The notes beneath the pieces were generated by a model, which saw nothing but the letters and a program-made list of their open reading frames with translations, did not search any database and was not told the origin of the DNA. A program made the position numbers and the translations under genes. A stretch of 64,000 bases of DNA, taken from Phycisphaerales bacterium. GTDB lineage: Bacteria; Planctomycetota; Phycisphaerae; Phycisphaerales; UBA1924. The DNA lies in the NCBI GenBank assembly GCA_029260295.1, contig JAJDDN010000008.1:372001-436000 (forward strand), given 5' to 3'. Below are positions 45,199 through 52,837 of the stretch, piece by piece (the stretch's first letter is position 1; each line of letters opens with the position of its first letter).

Positions 45199-45588
45199 AT
45201 GGTTTCGTAGCGGTGGGTGATCAATAGGCGGGAAATATGGAATATGAGAGGGTCAACGGCGAGTTCCTACTCAGTCAGAGTGAAGAGGATAGCACTGGAT
45301 TAAGACCAGCACCCGAATCTGAGAATGGAAGTGGGGCAGGCCATATTTGGCTCGCCAATGCATTTGTTGCCTTTGTTCTGGGTGCAAGCCCATTGCGGGC
45401 CGGCATTGAATCTTTACTGTTCAATCAGCAATTAGCGGGTCTCATGCTTATTATCAGTTTGAGTTAATTTATCAACTAATTGCTTCGGTCCGTTACAGCA
45501 ATCTCCAAGGTTCATCGGGATGAACGATCTAAGTTGTCAATATGTGGTTTCAAAGCTCGTAGATTTGGTAGGGGATTGGTGTATCCCA
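45199..45588. other. Region upstream of modA
   Basis: Divergent from the ABC-F gene. Apart from a doubtful 76-codon frame (45237-45467) no gene is seen, and no molybdenum-cofactor riboswitch fold could be recognised by eye. Confidence 0.4.
45237..45467 (+). CDS. Doubtful small ORF, possible membrane peptide
   Basis: A 76-residue frame with an acidic first half and a hydrophobic second half (LANAFVAFVLGASPL, LAGLMLIISLS). It is preceded only by a poor ribosome site (GGCGGG). I recognise no family. It could be a chance frame in the modA upstream region; it is listed because the composition is protein-like. Confidence 0.25.
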   Translation: MEYERVNGEFLLSQSEEDSTGLRPAPESENGSGAGHIWLANAFVAFVLGASPLRAGIESLLFNQQLAGLMLIISLS

Positions 45589-46341
45589 ATGCGGTTCTGT
45601 ATTGTTGTAATAATGGTCGCTTCAGTTGGGCTTCAGAGTTGCTCTCGTGGCAGTTCAGATTCAGTGACTTTATTTGTCGCTTCATCTGTGGTTGAATCTA
45701 TGCAAGAAATTAAAGAATCCTATGAGAATAGCCACCCGGAGATCCGCGTCGAGCTGGTCTCTGCTGGATCACAAGTTCTGGCCATGCAAATTATTGAAGG
45801 CGCTCCAGCCGACATCTTTATCTCAGCGGATATCAGGCAAATGAATCGGATTCAAGGTTTCGATGAGCCTTCAGTTCTTGTTGAGAATGGCATGGTTGCT
45901 ATTGTTGGATTAGGGTCGATAGCCAACTCTGTTGAGGAAGCGATTGCTCAGGCTTCTAGGATTGTGCTTGCTCACGAGGCTGTGCCAGCCGGGCAATACA
46001 CTCTACAGGCACTCACTATGATGGGGCTCTGGGAAGACACCGAATCAAAGGTGTATTCATACGAACAATCTGTCAACGGTGTAGTGGCCAAGGTTGTGAT
46101 GGGCCAAGCAGATCTAGGATTTGTATACAAGACTGACGCATTGAATGAAACAGATTCGGTCAGAATAATCGAGTTCCCCGATACAGTTCCTGTGACTACC
46201 CAAATATGGATTGCTCAGATAACCGAATCGAATGGAACAACATCTCCAGAATCTTCGGTCTATCAGTACATCATGGAGTCTCATGATTCAAATCGAATAT
46301 TCTCGCGTCATGGATTTCAATTGATGGATGCATCGCCATGA
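45589..46341 (+). CDS. modA: Molybdate ABC transporter substrate-binding lipoprotein
   Basis: A 250-residue protein with a lipoprotein signal (LQSC lipobox) when started at ATG 45589; the longer frame to 45520 would bury it. ModA features: VTLFVASSVVESMQEI, the strand-turn AGSQVLAMQIIEGAPADIFISAD (split here by domain) and PAGQYTLQAL. It captures molybdate or tungstate and hands it to ModB. It overlaps modB by four bases (ATGA). It begins the molybdenum gene region. Confidence 0.88.
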   Translation: MRFCIVVIMVASVGLQSCSRGSSDSVTLFVASSVVESMQEIKESYENSHPEIRVELVSAGSQVLAMQIIEGAPADIFISADIRQMNRIQGFDEPSVLVENGMVAIVGLGSIANSVEEAIAQASRIVLAHEAVPAGQYTLQALTMMGLWEDTESKVYSYEQSVNGVVAKVVMGQADLGFVYKTDALNETDSVRIIEFPDTVPVTTQIWIAQITESNGTTSPESSVYQYIMESHDSNRIFSRHGFQLMDASP

Positions 46342-47129
46342 AACACTCGAGCGAGCGATGGACGAACTCAATCATCCTATCCCTTGCGGGGATCGGCTTA
46401 CTGTTTTTCATGCTGCCTGTGATTTCGTTGCTCTTCCGGATGCCATGGGGAGATGCTGGTGAAATAATAACAAATCCAGAAATCTGGGGTGCATTAAGAG
46501 TTTCGCTGATTGTTTCAGTGAGCGCGGTCTTGCTTTCTTTGGTCTTTGGATTCCCGATTGCATGGGTCATTACGCGATACCCATCCCGCTGGACACGCAT
46601 CGCCCGTGTGGTCGTGCTGGTTCCAATGGTGCTCCCCCCTATTGTCGGCGGGGTTGCTCTGCTCTCTGTCTTTGGTGCCAACTCGCCGATCGGTCACATG
46701 CTTATTTCACTTGGTTTCCGGCTTCCATTTACAACGCTCGGGGCGGTTCTGGCGGTGACCTTTGTGAGTGGTCCATTTATGATTATTATGCTCGAATCAG
46801 GAATGCACAGTCTTGACGACAGGCTTGAGCATGCCGCCGAGGTGCTGGGCGCCTCACGATGGATGACCATCCGCACAATCATTCTCCCGGGTCTTCGCCC
46901 CGCGATCATCGGCGGAATGGCGTTGACTTGGGCCCGGGCTCTGGGCGAGTTCGGTGCCACCATTGCCTTTGCTGGGAATCGTCCGGGGCACACCCAGACA
47001 CTCCCGCTCGCTATATATCAGGCCCTTCAAAGCGATATGGACCGGGCATTGCTGATCTCGGCGGAGTTGATTTTAATTACAGTGTGTCTGATGATCTTTG
47101 TCCGATCCCGAGGCATCGGGCACCAATAG
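46338..47129 (+). CDS. modB: Molybdate ABC transporter permease
   Basis: A 263-residue inner-membrane protein with about six segments and the permease EAA-like loop (EHAAEVLGASRWMTIRTIILPGL), which contacts the ATPase, followed by GALTW-type residues (TWARALGEFGATIAFAG), typical of ModB/CysT. No modC ATPase gene is found in the window, so the ATPase must be supplied elsewhere. moaC follows after 15 bases. Confidence 0.93.
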   Translation: MKHSSERWTNSIILSLAGIGLLFFMLPVISLLFRMPWGDAGEIITNPEIWGALRVSLIVSVSAVLLSLVFGFPIAWVITRYPSRWTRIARVVVLVPMVLPPIVGGVALLSVFGANSPIGHMLISLGFRLPFTTLGAVLAVTFVSGPFMIIMLESGMHSLDDRLEHAAEVLGASRWMTIRTIILPGLRPAIIGGMALTWARALGEFGATIAFAGNRPGHTQTLPLAIYQALQSDMDRALLISAELILITVCLMIFVRSRGIGHQ

Positions 47130-47144
47130 AGGTAGGATACTGCT

Positions 47145-47648
47145 ATGAAAAACCAGCAGCAGAACGATCAAAGCAGACTGACCCACATCAACGATCAGGG
47201 TCAGGCATCGATGGTTGATGTTTCAGATAAACCGATAACCCAGCGTGGAGCGGTTGCCCAGGGCCGGGTGCAGATCAGCCAGGATCTTGCCGACCGGATC
47301 CGTGCAAACGAAATATCAAAGGGGAATCTGATCGATGTTGCGAGGCTTGCGGGGATCATGGGAGCCAAAAAAACGGGCGAACTCATTCCTCTCTGTCATC
47401 CGCTCGGGCTTGATCTCGTTTCCGTGGAAATCGAGCTCATAGAAACAACAGTGCATATCCGGGCGACCGCAAAGTGCTGCGGCCGGACCGGGATCGAAAT
47501 GGAAGCACTGACAGCGGTAAGTGTCGCGGCACTGACCATCATCGATATGGGCAAAGCGGTCGATAAAAAGATGGTCATCGAAGGAATCAGGCTTGTTGAA
47601 AAATGGGGCGGACGATCCGGGCACTTTAAGGCGGATGATCATGAGTGA
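47145..47648 (+). CDS. moaC: Cyclic pyranopterin monophosphate synthase MoaC
   Basis: A 167-residue enzyme acting after MoaA in molybdopterin synthesis. Signatures: KKTGELIPLCHPL and GIEMEALTAVSVAALTI, then DMGKAVDKKMVI. The hexameric active site residues His and Lys of these motifs are present. It is tightly linked to modAB and overlaps the next gene by eight bases. Confidence 0.96.
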   Translation: MKNQQQNDQSRLTHINDQGQASMVDVSDKPITQRGAVAQGRVQISQDLADRIRANEISKGNLIDVARLAGIMGAKKTGELIPLCHPLGLDLVSVEIELIETTVHIRATAKCCGRTGIEMEALTAVSVAALTIIDMGKAVDKKMVIEGIRLVEKWGGRSGHFKADDHE

Positions 47649-48141
47649 GCCATTATTTCGATGTGCAGTTTTAACGGTCTCTGACCGCGCTTCGCGTGGT
47701 GAGTACGAGGACAAGTCAGGGCCTGCATTGGTCGCATATGTCAGCAATAATCTCGGCGGTGTGGTTGTCGAATCCGCCTGTATAGCAGATGAAGAAGATC
47801 AAATCGTAAATCAGTTCAATGACTGGATCGATCAATCACCAACTATTGATCTGATCCTTTCGACTGGCGGAACGGGGCTATCGCCAAGGGATCGGACGCC
47901 GGAGGCGGCGATGCGAGTGATTGACCGTCCGCATGCAGGATTAATGGAGATGGCAAGGCACCGGACATCAGAGATTACCGATCTGGCGTACCTGTCCCGT
48001 GGGGTTGCGGGGGCAGCGGGGGGCTCATTAATCATTACCCTGCCTGGATCACCAAAGGGGGCTGTCGAGCAAGTTGAAGCGATCGGTAGCGTGCTTGTCC
48101 ATGCACTCAAAACACTGCGCGGCGACCGAGATTTACACTAG
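47641..48141 (+). CDS. mog: Molybdopterin adenylyltransferase, MogA/MoaB type
   Basis: A 166-residue protein that would adenylate molybdopterin before metal insertion by MoeA. Signatures: VSDRASRGEYEDKSGP and STGGTGLSPRDRTPEA. ATG 47641 is supported by AAGGCGG (47628-47634), six bases upstream; the longer frame from 47593 is not. The 3' end overlaps the convergent mobA gene by four bases. Confidence 0.9.
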   Translation: MSEPLFRCAVLTVSDRASRGEYEDKSGPALVAYVSNNLGGVVVESACIADEEDQIVNQFNDWIDQSPTIDLILSTGGTGLSPRDRTPEAAMRVIDRPHAGLMEMARHRTSEITDLAYLSRGVAGAAGGSLIITLPGSPKGAVEQVEAIGSVLVHALKTLRGDRDLH

Positions 48142-48713
48142 AGATCTTCCGGACGATTGATGTTGCGTGTTGCTCTGGGATTAACCGGGACCCGGCAGAT
48201 TGAATCTCTATCAAGCACCATCCCAAGTTTAAGTTTCTGGTCATTGATTGCCGATTTGAAATATTCTTCGCTATCCGCTCGATAGACCCCGATGGTTGGA
48301 TGAAGGTGTTCGGTTTGGGCGAGAAACGCGAGGGACTCGTGAGATTTTACAGAAGAGTCGAGGATCGTGTTGATCGTCACTTGGTCGATTGAGATCAGAT
48401 CGCCGGCACACACGAAGATGTCGGACTTGGCGTGTTGGAGTGCAGCACAGATGCCTCCGACCGGTCCCAGATCGGGGTAGGGATCCTCGATAACAGTGTC
48501 GGCCAGGCCGGCGATGTGAGGGTCGCATTGGCCGACGATTGCAACGCGGGGTCCAAATACGCTGCGGAGCGCATTAATTGGAACGGTGACCATCGGCGAG
48601 CCGTCAACGAGTTCGATAAGTTTGTCTCGCCCAAATCGAGAGGATCGCCCGCCGACCAGCACAACGGGCTGGATCTGATCTAGAATCAGTTGATCGATCT
48701 GAGGCATGATCAA
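48138..48713 (-). CDS. mobA: Molybdenum cofactor guanylyltransferase MobA
   Basis: A 191-residue nucleotidyltransferase adding GMP to Moco to give the bis-MGD needed by NapA. Motifs: VGGRSSRFGRDK, LGPVGGICAAL and CAGDLISI, and a C-terminal NINRPEDL. TTG 48713 has GGAGG six bases upstream; ATG 48707 is the alternative. Divergent from the ferredoxin gene, whose start lies 31 bases away. Confidence 0.92.
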   Translation of the reverse strand: MIMPQIDQLILDQIQPVVLVGGRSSRFGRDKLIELVDGSPMVTVPINALRSVFGPRVAIVGQCDPHIAGLADTVIEDPYPDLGPVGGICAALQHAKSDIFVCAGDLISIDQVTINTILDSSVKSHESLAFLAQTEHLHPTIGVYRADSEEYFKSAINDQKLKLGMVLDRDSICRVPVNPRATRNINRPEDL

Positions 48714-48744
48714 TCATTGCCTCCAATCCGCATGCGGAGTGTGT

Positions 48745-49458
48745 ATGGACGAAAAGAAACCAATCTCTCGGAGGCAACTGCTCCGGTCCAAGCTCGGGCT
48801 GGGGTTGGCTCAATCCATCGGATACGCCATGGGGCAGGCACATGGTGTGACCAAGCACATTGAGAAATCGATCCGAGAGCCGGTGCCGCCGTCACCGCCC
48901 GTACCGGAGTTCGCAGTATTCTTACGGCCCCCCGGGGCAGTTGATGAAATTTCATTCGCTGCACAATGCACCAAATGCAATGCTTGTATTGATGCATGCT
49001 CGCCCAAGACGTTGGTGAAGTTGACCGGAGAGTTTGGTGTGTTTGGGAAGGCCCAGGGGACACCGGCGATTGACCCGAATCTTGGTGGGTGCACAATGTG
49101 TGAAGACCGCCCATGCGCCACGGCGTGTGTCGATGAGGGGGTAGATATTCTTGATGGACTACTGCCGATGAAGATGGGGCATGCGTTTATTCATCGGAGC
49201 GCATGCCGATCAAGTATCGGGCAGGAGTGTTCGATGTGTCTGGATGTGTGTCCAATTGAGGGTGTAATTGGACACGATTGGCGGAAGATTCCTGTTGTAA
49301 ACAATGATCTTTGCACCGGCTGTGGATTGTGCGTACACAGTTGCCCGGTTGATCCGATTGCGATTTCAATCATTCCGACAAAGGACCGCCCACCTAAGCC
49401 GCCTAAGTCTGTTCAGCCGAGCCAAGACCAGAATGGCCAAGGGCCTTCGCCGGATTGA
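48745..49458 (+). CDS. Tat-exported four-cluster ferredoxin, NapG-like
   Basis: A 237-residue protein. The N-terminus has a twin-arginine motif (SRRQLL) and hydrophobic stretch, so it is exported folded. Four 4Fe-4S sites are visible: CTKCNACIDAC, CTMCEDRPC (with ATAC), CSMCLDVC and CTGCGLCVHSC. This matches the NapG/MauM family, which feeds electrons toward the periplasmic nitrate reductase. NapH is not present. GGAG (48736-48739) precedes the ATG. The 3' end overlaps moeA antisense by 46 bases. Confidence 0.85.
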   Translation: MDEKKPISRRQLLRSKLGLGLAQSIGYAMGQAHGVTKHIEKSIREPVPPSPPVPEFAVFLRPPGAVDEISFAAQCTKCNACIDACSPKTLVKLTGEFGVFGKAQGTPAIDPNLGGCTMCEDRPCATACVDEGVDILDGLLPMKMGHAFIHRSACRSSIGQECSMCLDVCPIEGVIGHDWRKIPVVNNDLCTGCGLCVHSCPVDPIAISIIPTKDRPPKPPKSVQPSQDQNGQGPSPD

Positions 49459-50636
49459 CCGGGAGCGAGTTCGACAAAGCCATCGGAGAGAGCGGAAGAT
49501 GGGATATCGCCAGAGCCTTTGGTTTTGATAAGTTCGACAGAGTCATCAGAAACAATCTTTGCCAAGCGGCTCCAGTAGAGCCAGAGCGATTTGTCGTCGC
49601 TGTTGATGACACGCATCATGCGTGGCGTGCTGGGTTGCCCTTGCAATCCGGCACGAACCGCGAGTGATGGGATTAATAGGCGGTGGGCGGTGACCATGAC
49701 GGAGACAGGGTTGCCGGGGAGCCCGAGGATGGGTTTGCCGTCGATGGCGGCCCCGAGTGCGGGCTTGCCCGGGCGTTGGGGGAGTTTGTGAAAGATGGTT
49801 TGGGCGCCGAGTGCTTTGATGATTGCGGGGACATGGTCGTGGTCACCCATGGAGACGCCGCCGGTGAAGGCAAGGGAATCGCAAGTTTGGAGGAGTTCTT
49901 CAGCGGTGGATTTGATTTCATCGAAGGTGTCGCGGGCGTGGATGTGGGATTCGAGTTTGATCCAGCGGTGTTGATCGCAGAGGGTGATGATGGAGGAGGC
50001 GTTGGAATCTCGGAGTTGCCACTGGGTTGGGGTTGCTTCTGGGGGGAGGACTTCATTTCCGGTGGTGATAATACCGAGCTTGACTTGGTTGTGGACGGTT
50101 GGACTGGCTATGCCGAAGCCGGTGAGCATACCCATCACGGGGGCGGTGATGATCCGGCCGGCACCGCTGATGGTTGTTCCTTTGGGCATATTCTCGCCGA
50201 GACGGCGGATGTTTGCTCCGGGCTTGATGGAGTCGACGAGTTCACTTGAGAGTTCAATACAACCGGGGAGTTCGGTGACATCTTCTCGTTTGATGATGGC
50301 GTGGACACCCTCAGGGACAGGGGCACCGGTGACGATTTGCAGGGCTTTGCCGTGGGGCATCGGTTGGGGTTTTTGACCGATGTGGATTTCGCCATCAACT
50401 TCGATGGTGCCCGGTACGCAGTCTTCGACGCAGAGCGCGTAGCCATCCATCGCGCTGATATCGCAGCTTGGGCTTGGACGGTCGCTGGCGGCATCTGACG
50501 CGAGGACTCGACCCATCGCTTGATTCCAAGGGATGGATTCAGAATCTACAGTGGTGATCTTTGCGCAGAGCGCATCGAGTGCTGCGGCTGGGGAATCGAA
50601 GGCAAATCTGGTATTTGTGCCGCTGCAACAGGTCAT
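49413..50636 (-). CDS. moeA: Molybdopterin molybdenumtransferase MoeA
   Basis: A 407-residue enzyme inserting molybdate into adenylated molybdopterin. Motifs: DISAMDGYAL, IVTGAPVPEGVHAII, TTGNEVLPP, TGGVSMGDHDHVP and LGLPGNPVSV. It is the last gene of a minus-strand group moaA-AhpD-like-moeA; the gap to the AhpD-like gene is three bases. Confidence 0.95.
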   Translation of the reverse strand: MTCCSGTNTRFAFDSPAAALDALCAKITTVDSESIPWNQAMGRVLASDAASDRPSPSCDISAMDGYALCVEDCVPGTIEVDGEIHIGQKPQPMPHGKALQIVTGAPVPEGVHAIIKREDVTELPGCIELSSELVDSIKPGANIRRLGENMPKGTTISGAGRIITAPVMGMLTGFGIASPTVHNQVKLGIITTGNEVLPPEATPTQWQLRDSNASSIITLCDQHRWIKLESHIHARDTFDEIKSTAEELLQTCDSLAFTGGVSMGDHDHVPAIIKALGAQTIFHKLPQRPGKPALGAAIDGKPILGLPGNPVSVMVTAHRLLIPSLAVRAGLQGQPSTPRMMRVINSDDKSLWLYWSRLAKIVSDDSVELIKTKGSGDIPSSALSDGFVELAPGQSGEGPWPFWSWLG

Positions 50637-50639
50637 GGA

Positions 50640-50954
50640 TTAGTCTTGTTTCTGAGTGACATCGCGGACCCATGATAGGTTGCGCATCATAGAGGGGAAG
50701 CCGATGGTTGGGGTGCCGAGCATGGCGACATGTTCGAGCTCTGACGGGGTGCAGCCGGCTTTGAGTGCTTTGCGGGTGTGGGAATGGGCCGCGCCTTCGA
50801 GCCCTGCGGCCATGGAGGTGGCGAGCTTGATCATCGAGACAGTTTTATCATCGAGCGGGCCGGCAACTTTGCAGGCCTCGCCGAGCGCTTCGTAGGACCC
50901 GACGAGGTTTGGGTAGCTTTCTTTCATGTCTGTGTAGGGTTTGGGGATGGACAT
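50640..50954 (-). CDS. Carboxymuconolactone decarboxylase/AhpD-like protein
   Basis: A 104-residue helical protein of the AhpD-like superfamily, recognised by EGAAHSHTRKALKAGCTPSELEHVAML, of which the His and Glu positions match the family and the usual CxxC pair is missing (only one Cys in that block). Reaction unknown. It is enclosed between moaA (15 bases upstream) and moeA (3 bases downstream), so it is very probably co-expressed with cofactor synthesis. Confidence 0.82.
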   Translation of the reverse strand: MSIPKPYTDMKESYPNLVGSYEALGEACKVAGPLDDKTVSMIKLATSMAAGLEGAAHSHTRKALKAGCTPSELEHVAMLGTPTIGFPSMMRNLSWVRDVTQKQD

Positions 50955-50969
50955 GTGTTTCTTTCTGCG

Positions 50970-52061
50970 TTAGCCGCCGATGGCGGACATTGGGCGGTCG
51001 GGTTGCTGGTAGTCTTCGTCGTGGATTTTATGGCCGGCCTGCTTGCGAAGCGTAATAGCGATGAGGGCTTTGGCGATCATGCGATCGTCGGCGTTGCTCC
51101 GGAGGAGGGAGCGGATATCCCATTCGGTAGTCGAGAACAAGCACGACATCACACGCCCCTCGGCGGTGACTCGTAATCGCGAGCACGCGTTACAGAAAGG
51201 ACGGGTAACAGTGGCGATGACGCCGATCTTCCCTTCGGATCCATCGGCAAAACGGTAGCCGGTTGACGGGGCGTGGGGACGGGGACGGCCGATGGGGACG
51301 AGTTTGTGGCGTGCGTTGATCGATTCGATCATCTCGTCGGCGGTGACGACCTTATCCATCTCCCACCTTCGGCCCGAATCTAGCGGCATGTATTCAATGA
51401 GACGGACATCGACGCCCATTGTGCGGGCGAGGTCGGCGAGTTCTGGGAGTTCGTCTTCGTTGAAGCCTCGGATGACTACGGCGTTGATCTTAACCGGATT
51501 GAGCCCAACTTCCTTGGCCCACCGGACGGTCTGCAGGACGCGGGCGACCGAAGATTCGGATCGTGTGATGTGCGTGAAGCGGTCCTCGCGGACAGAGTCG
51601 AGCGAGACAGTGATCCGGTCGAGTCCGGCGTCTTTGAGTTCTTGGAGGTCAGCTTTGGTGGACAGTGAGCCGTTGGTTGTCAGGGCGATGTCTTCGATGT
51701 CAAGTGCTTTGAGATCGCGGATCAGCGCGGATAGTGTTGGGTGAACCATGGGCTCGCCGCCGGTGAGGCGGATTCGTTTGACACCCATCTTGGAGGCGAC
51801 GCGAACGAGGCGGACGATTTCAGAATCGGTCAAGAGCTCGACCTTGCGCTTGAAACGGATATTGGGGTCCATGCAATACCGGCAGCGGAAGTTGCAGCGG
51901 TCGGTGACGCAAATACGGAGGTCGCGGATGACACGGTTGTAGGAATCGCGGAGTTCGGTCCCGAGATCATCGCCAACCGAGTTGAGCAACGCAGAGTTGA
52001 GCTCGCGGGCATTGGATCCGGCGGCAGGCGCGTTGTTGAGGACTGGGAGTGTTGTGGTCAT
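50970..52061 (-). CDS. moaA: GTP 3',8-cyclase MoaA
   Basis: A 363-residue radical SAM enzyme opening molybdopterin synthesis. The N-terminal cluster motif is CNFRCRYC (preceded by CVTDR), the SAM motif TGGEP, and the second cluster CNACSRLR with a later Cys (VMSCLF). The sequence ends in GG, as required in known MoaA proteins. About 40 extra N-terminal residues precede the core. AGGAT eight bases before the ATG. Confidence 0.95.
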   Translation of the reverse strand: MTTTLPVLNNAPAAGSNARELNSALLNSVGDDLGTELRDSYNRVIRDLRICVTDRCNFRCRYCMDPNIRFKRKVELLTDSEIVRLVRVASKMGVKRIRLTGGEPMVHPTLSALIRDLKALDIEDIALTTNGSLSTKADLQELKDAGLDRITVSLDSVREDRFTHITRSESSVARVLQTVRWAKEVGLNPVKINAVVIRGFNEDELPELADLARTMGVDVRLIEYMPLDSGRRWEMDKVVTADEMIESINARHKLVPIGRPRPHAPSTGYRFADGSEGKIGVIATVTRPFCNACSRLRVTAEGRVMSCLFSTTEWDIRSLLRSNADDRMIAKALIAITLRKQAGHKIHDEDYQQPDRPMSAIGG

Positions 52062-52161
52062 CGGGTTATCCTAGTTGGTACACTCTGGATAATCGATGAA
52101 AAATAGCCCTGAACGAGCTATCCGATTGAGGTACCTGTAGCACTGCGATAATTCCAACAGA

Positions 52162-52821
52162 TTAATCAATGAAAGGTTCATCCCAAGATTCATCCCATGG
52201 CGAAGTTGTGTGGCTTCGTGGCTGGACATGGCAGGTCCGGCACTTTGCTTTGAGAACGATTTTGGGCAATCCCTCGTGCTTGATAATCGGCGCGTTTCGG
52301 GTTCCGTCTTCGTGACATAAGAGGCAGTTCTTCTTTCCCCATGCCCGTTCGTGTTTCTGATTGTTGGGCATCATCGGCGGAAAGGCCCATGATGCGAACT
52401 CTGAATCTTCGGTCTTTTGGGTATAGCTTGTATCACCCGGCATTAAGACATGGCACGAGCGGCATTTGGACTGGTAGGTGATGTCCGGAAGCCCTTTGTG
52501 ACGGATCTGCGGGGCATTTTGAACGCCGGTCTCGTGACAGTCGAGGCAGTCGTTTACGAACCAAGCATTTTGGTGCCACTCGCGATCTGGGATCGTGGGT
52601 GGGAATGCAGCGAGGGCAAATCCGGTTTCTGGATCAACTTCGATTTCAGATTCTCCGATTACGACCGATGGGGTTTGATCTACAAGCCCCTCGTTGGGAA
52701 TGATCTGAATCACCTCTGGATCAGATTCTGTGAACCCCGGCTCTAGAGTCACCCAGCCCGCCAGCGCGACCGCTGAACCGAGCGATAGCGGGATGAAAAA
52801 CTGTTTCAAATGCACTTTCAT
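52162..52821 (-). CDS. Tetraheme cytochrome c, NapB-like with internal duplication
   Basis: A 219-residue exported protein. ATG 52821 is supported by GGAG six bases upstream; it lies 16 bases after napA. After a membrane anchor or signal (FFIPLSLGSAVALAGW) two copies of a block of about 65 residues follow, each with two CxxCH sites: CLDCH/CRSCH and CLLCH/CRTCH, with the shared pattern NAPxIxHKGLP. NapB normally has two hemes; here the unit looks doubled. Most likely the electron partner of NapA. Confidence 0.8.
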   Translation of the reverse strand: MKVHLKQFFIPLSLGSAVALAGWVTLEPGFTESDPEVIQIIPNEGLVDQTPSVVIGESEIEVDPETGFALAAFPPTIPDREWHQNAWFVNDCLDCHETGVQNAPQIRHKGLPDITYQSKCRSCHVLMPGDTSYTQKTEDSEFASWAFPPMMPNNQKHERAWGKKNCLLCHEDGTRNAPIIKHEGLPKIVLKAKCRTCHVQPRSHTTSPWDESWDEPFID

Positions 52822-52837
52822 TGCACGCTCCATTGGA

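Noticed and set aside
45468-45588. Molybdenum-cofactor riboswitch before modA
   Set aside because: The space is short and I could not draw the expected multi-stem fold.
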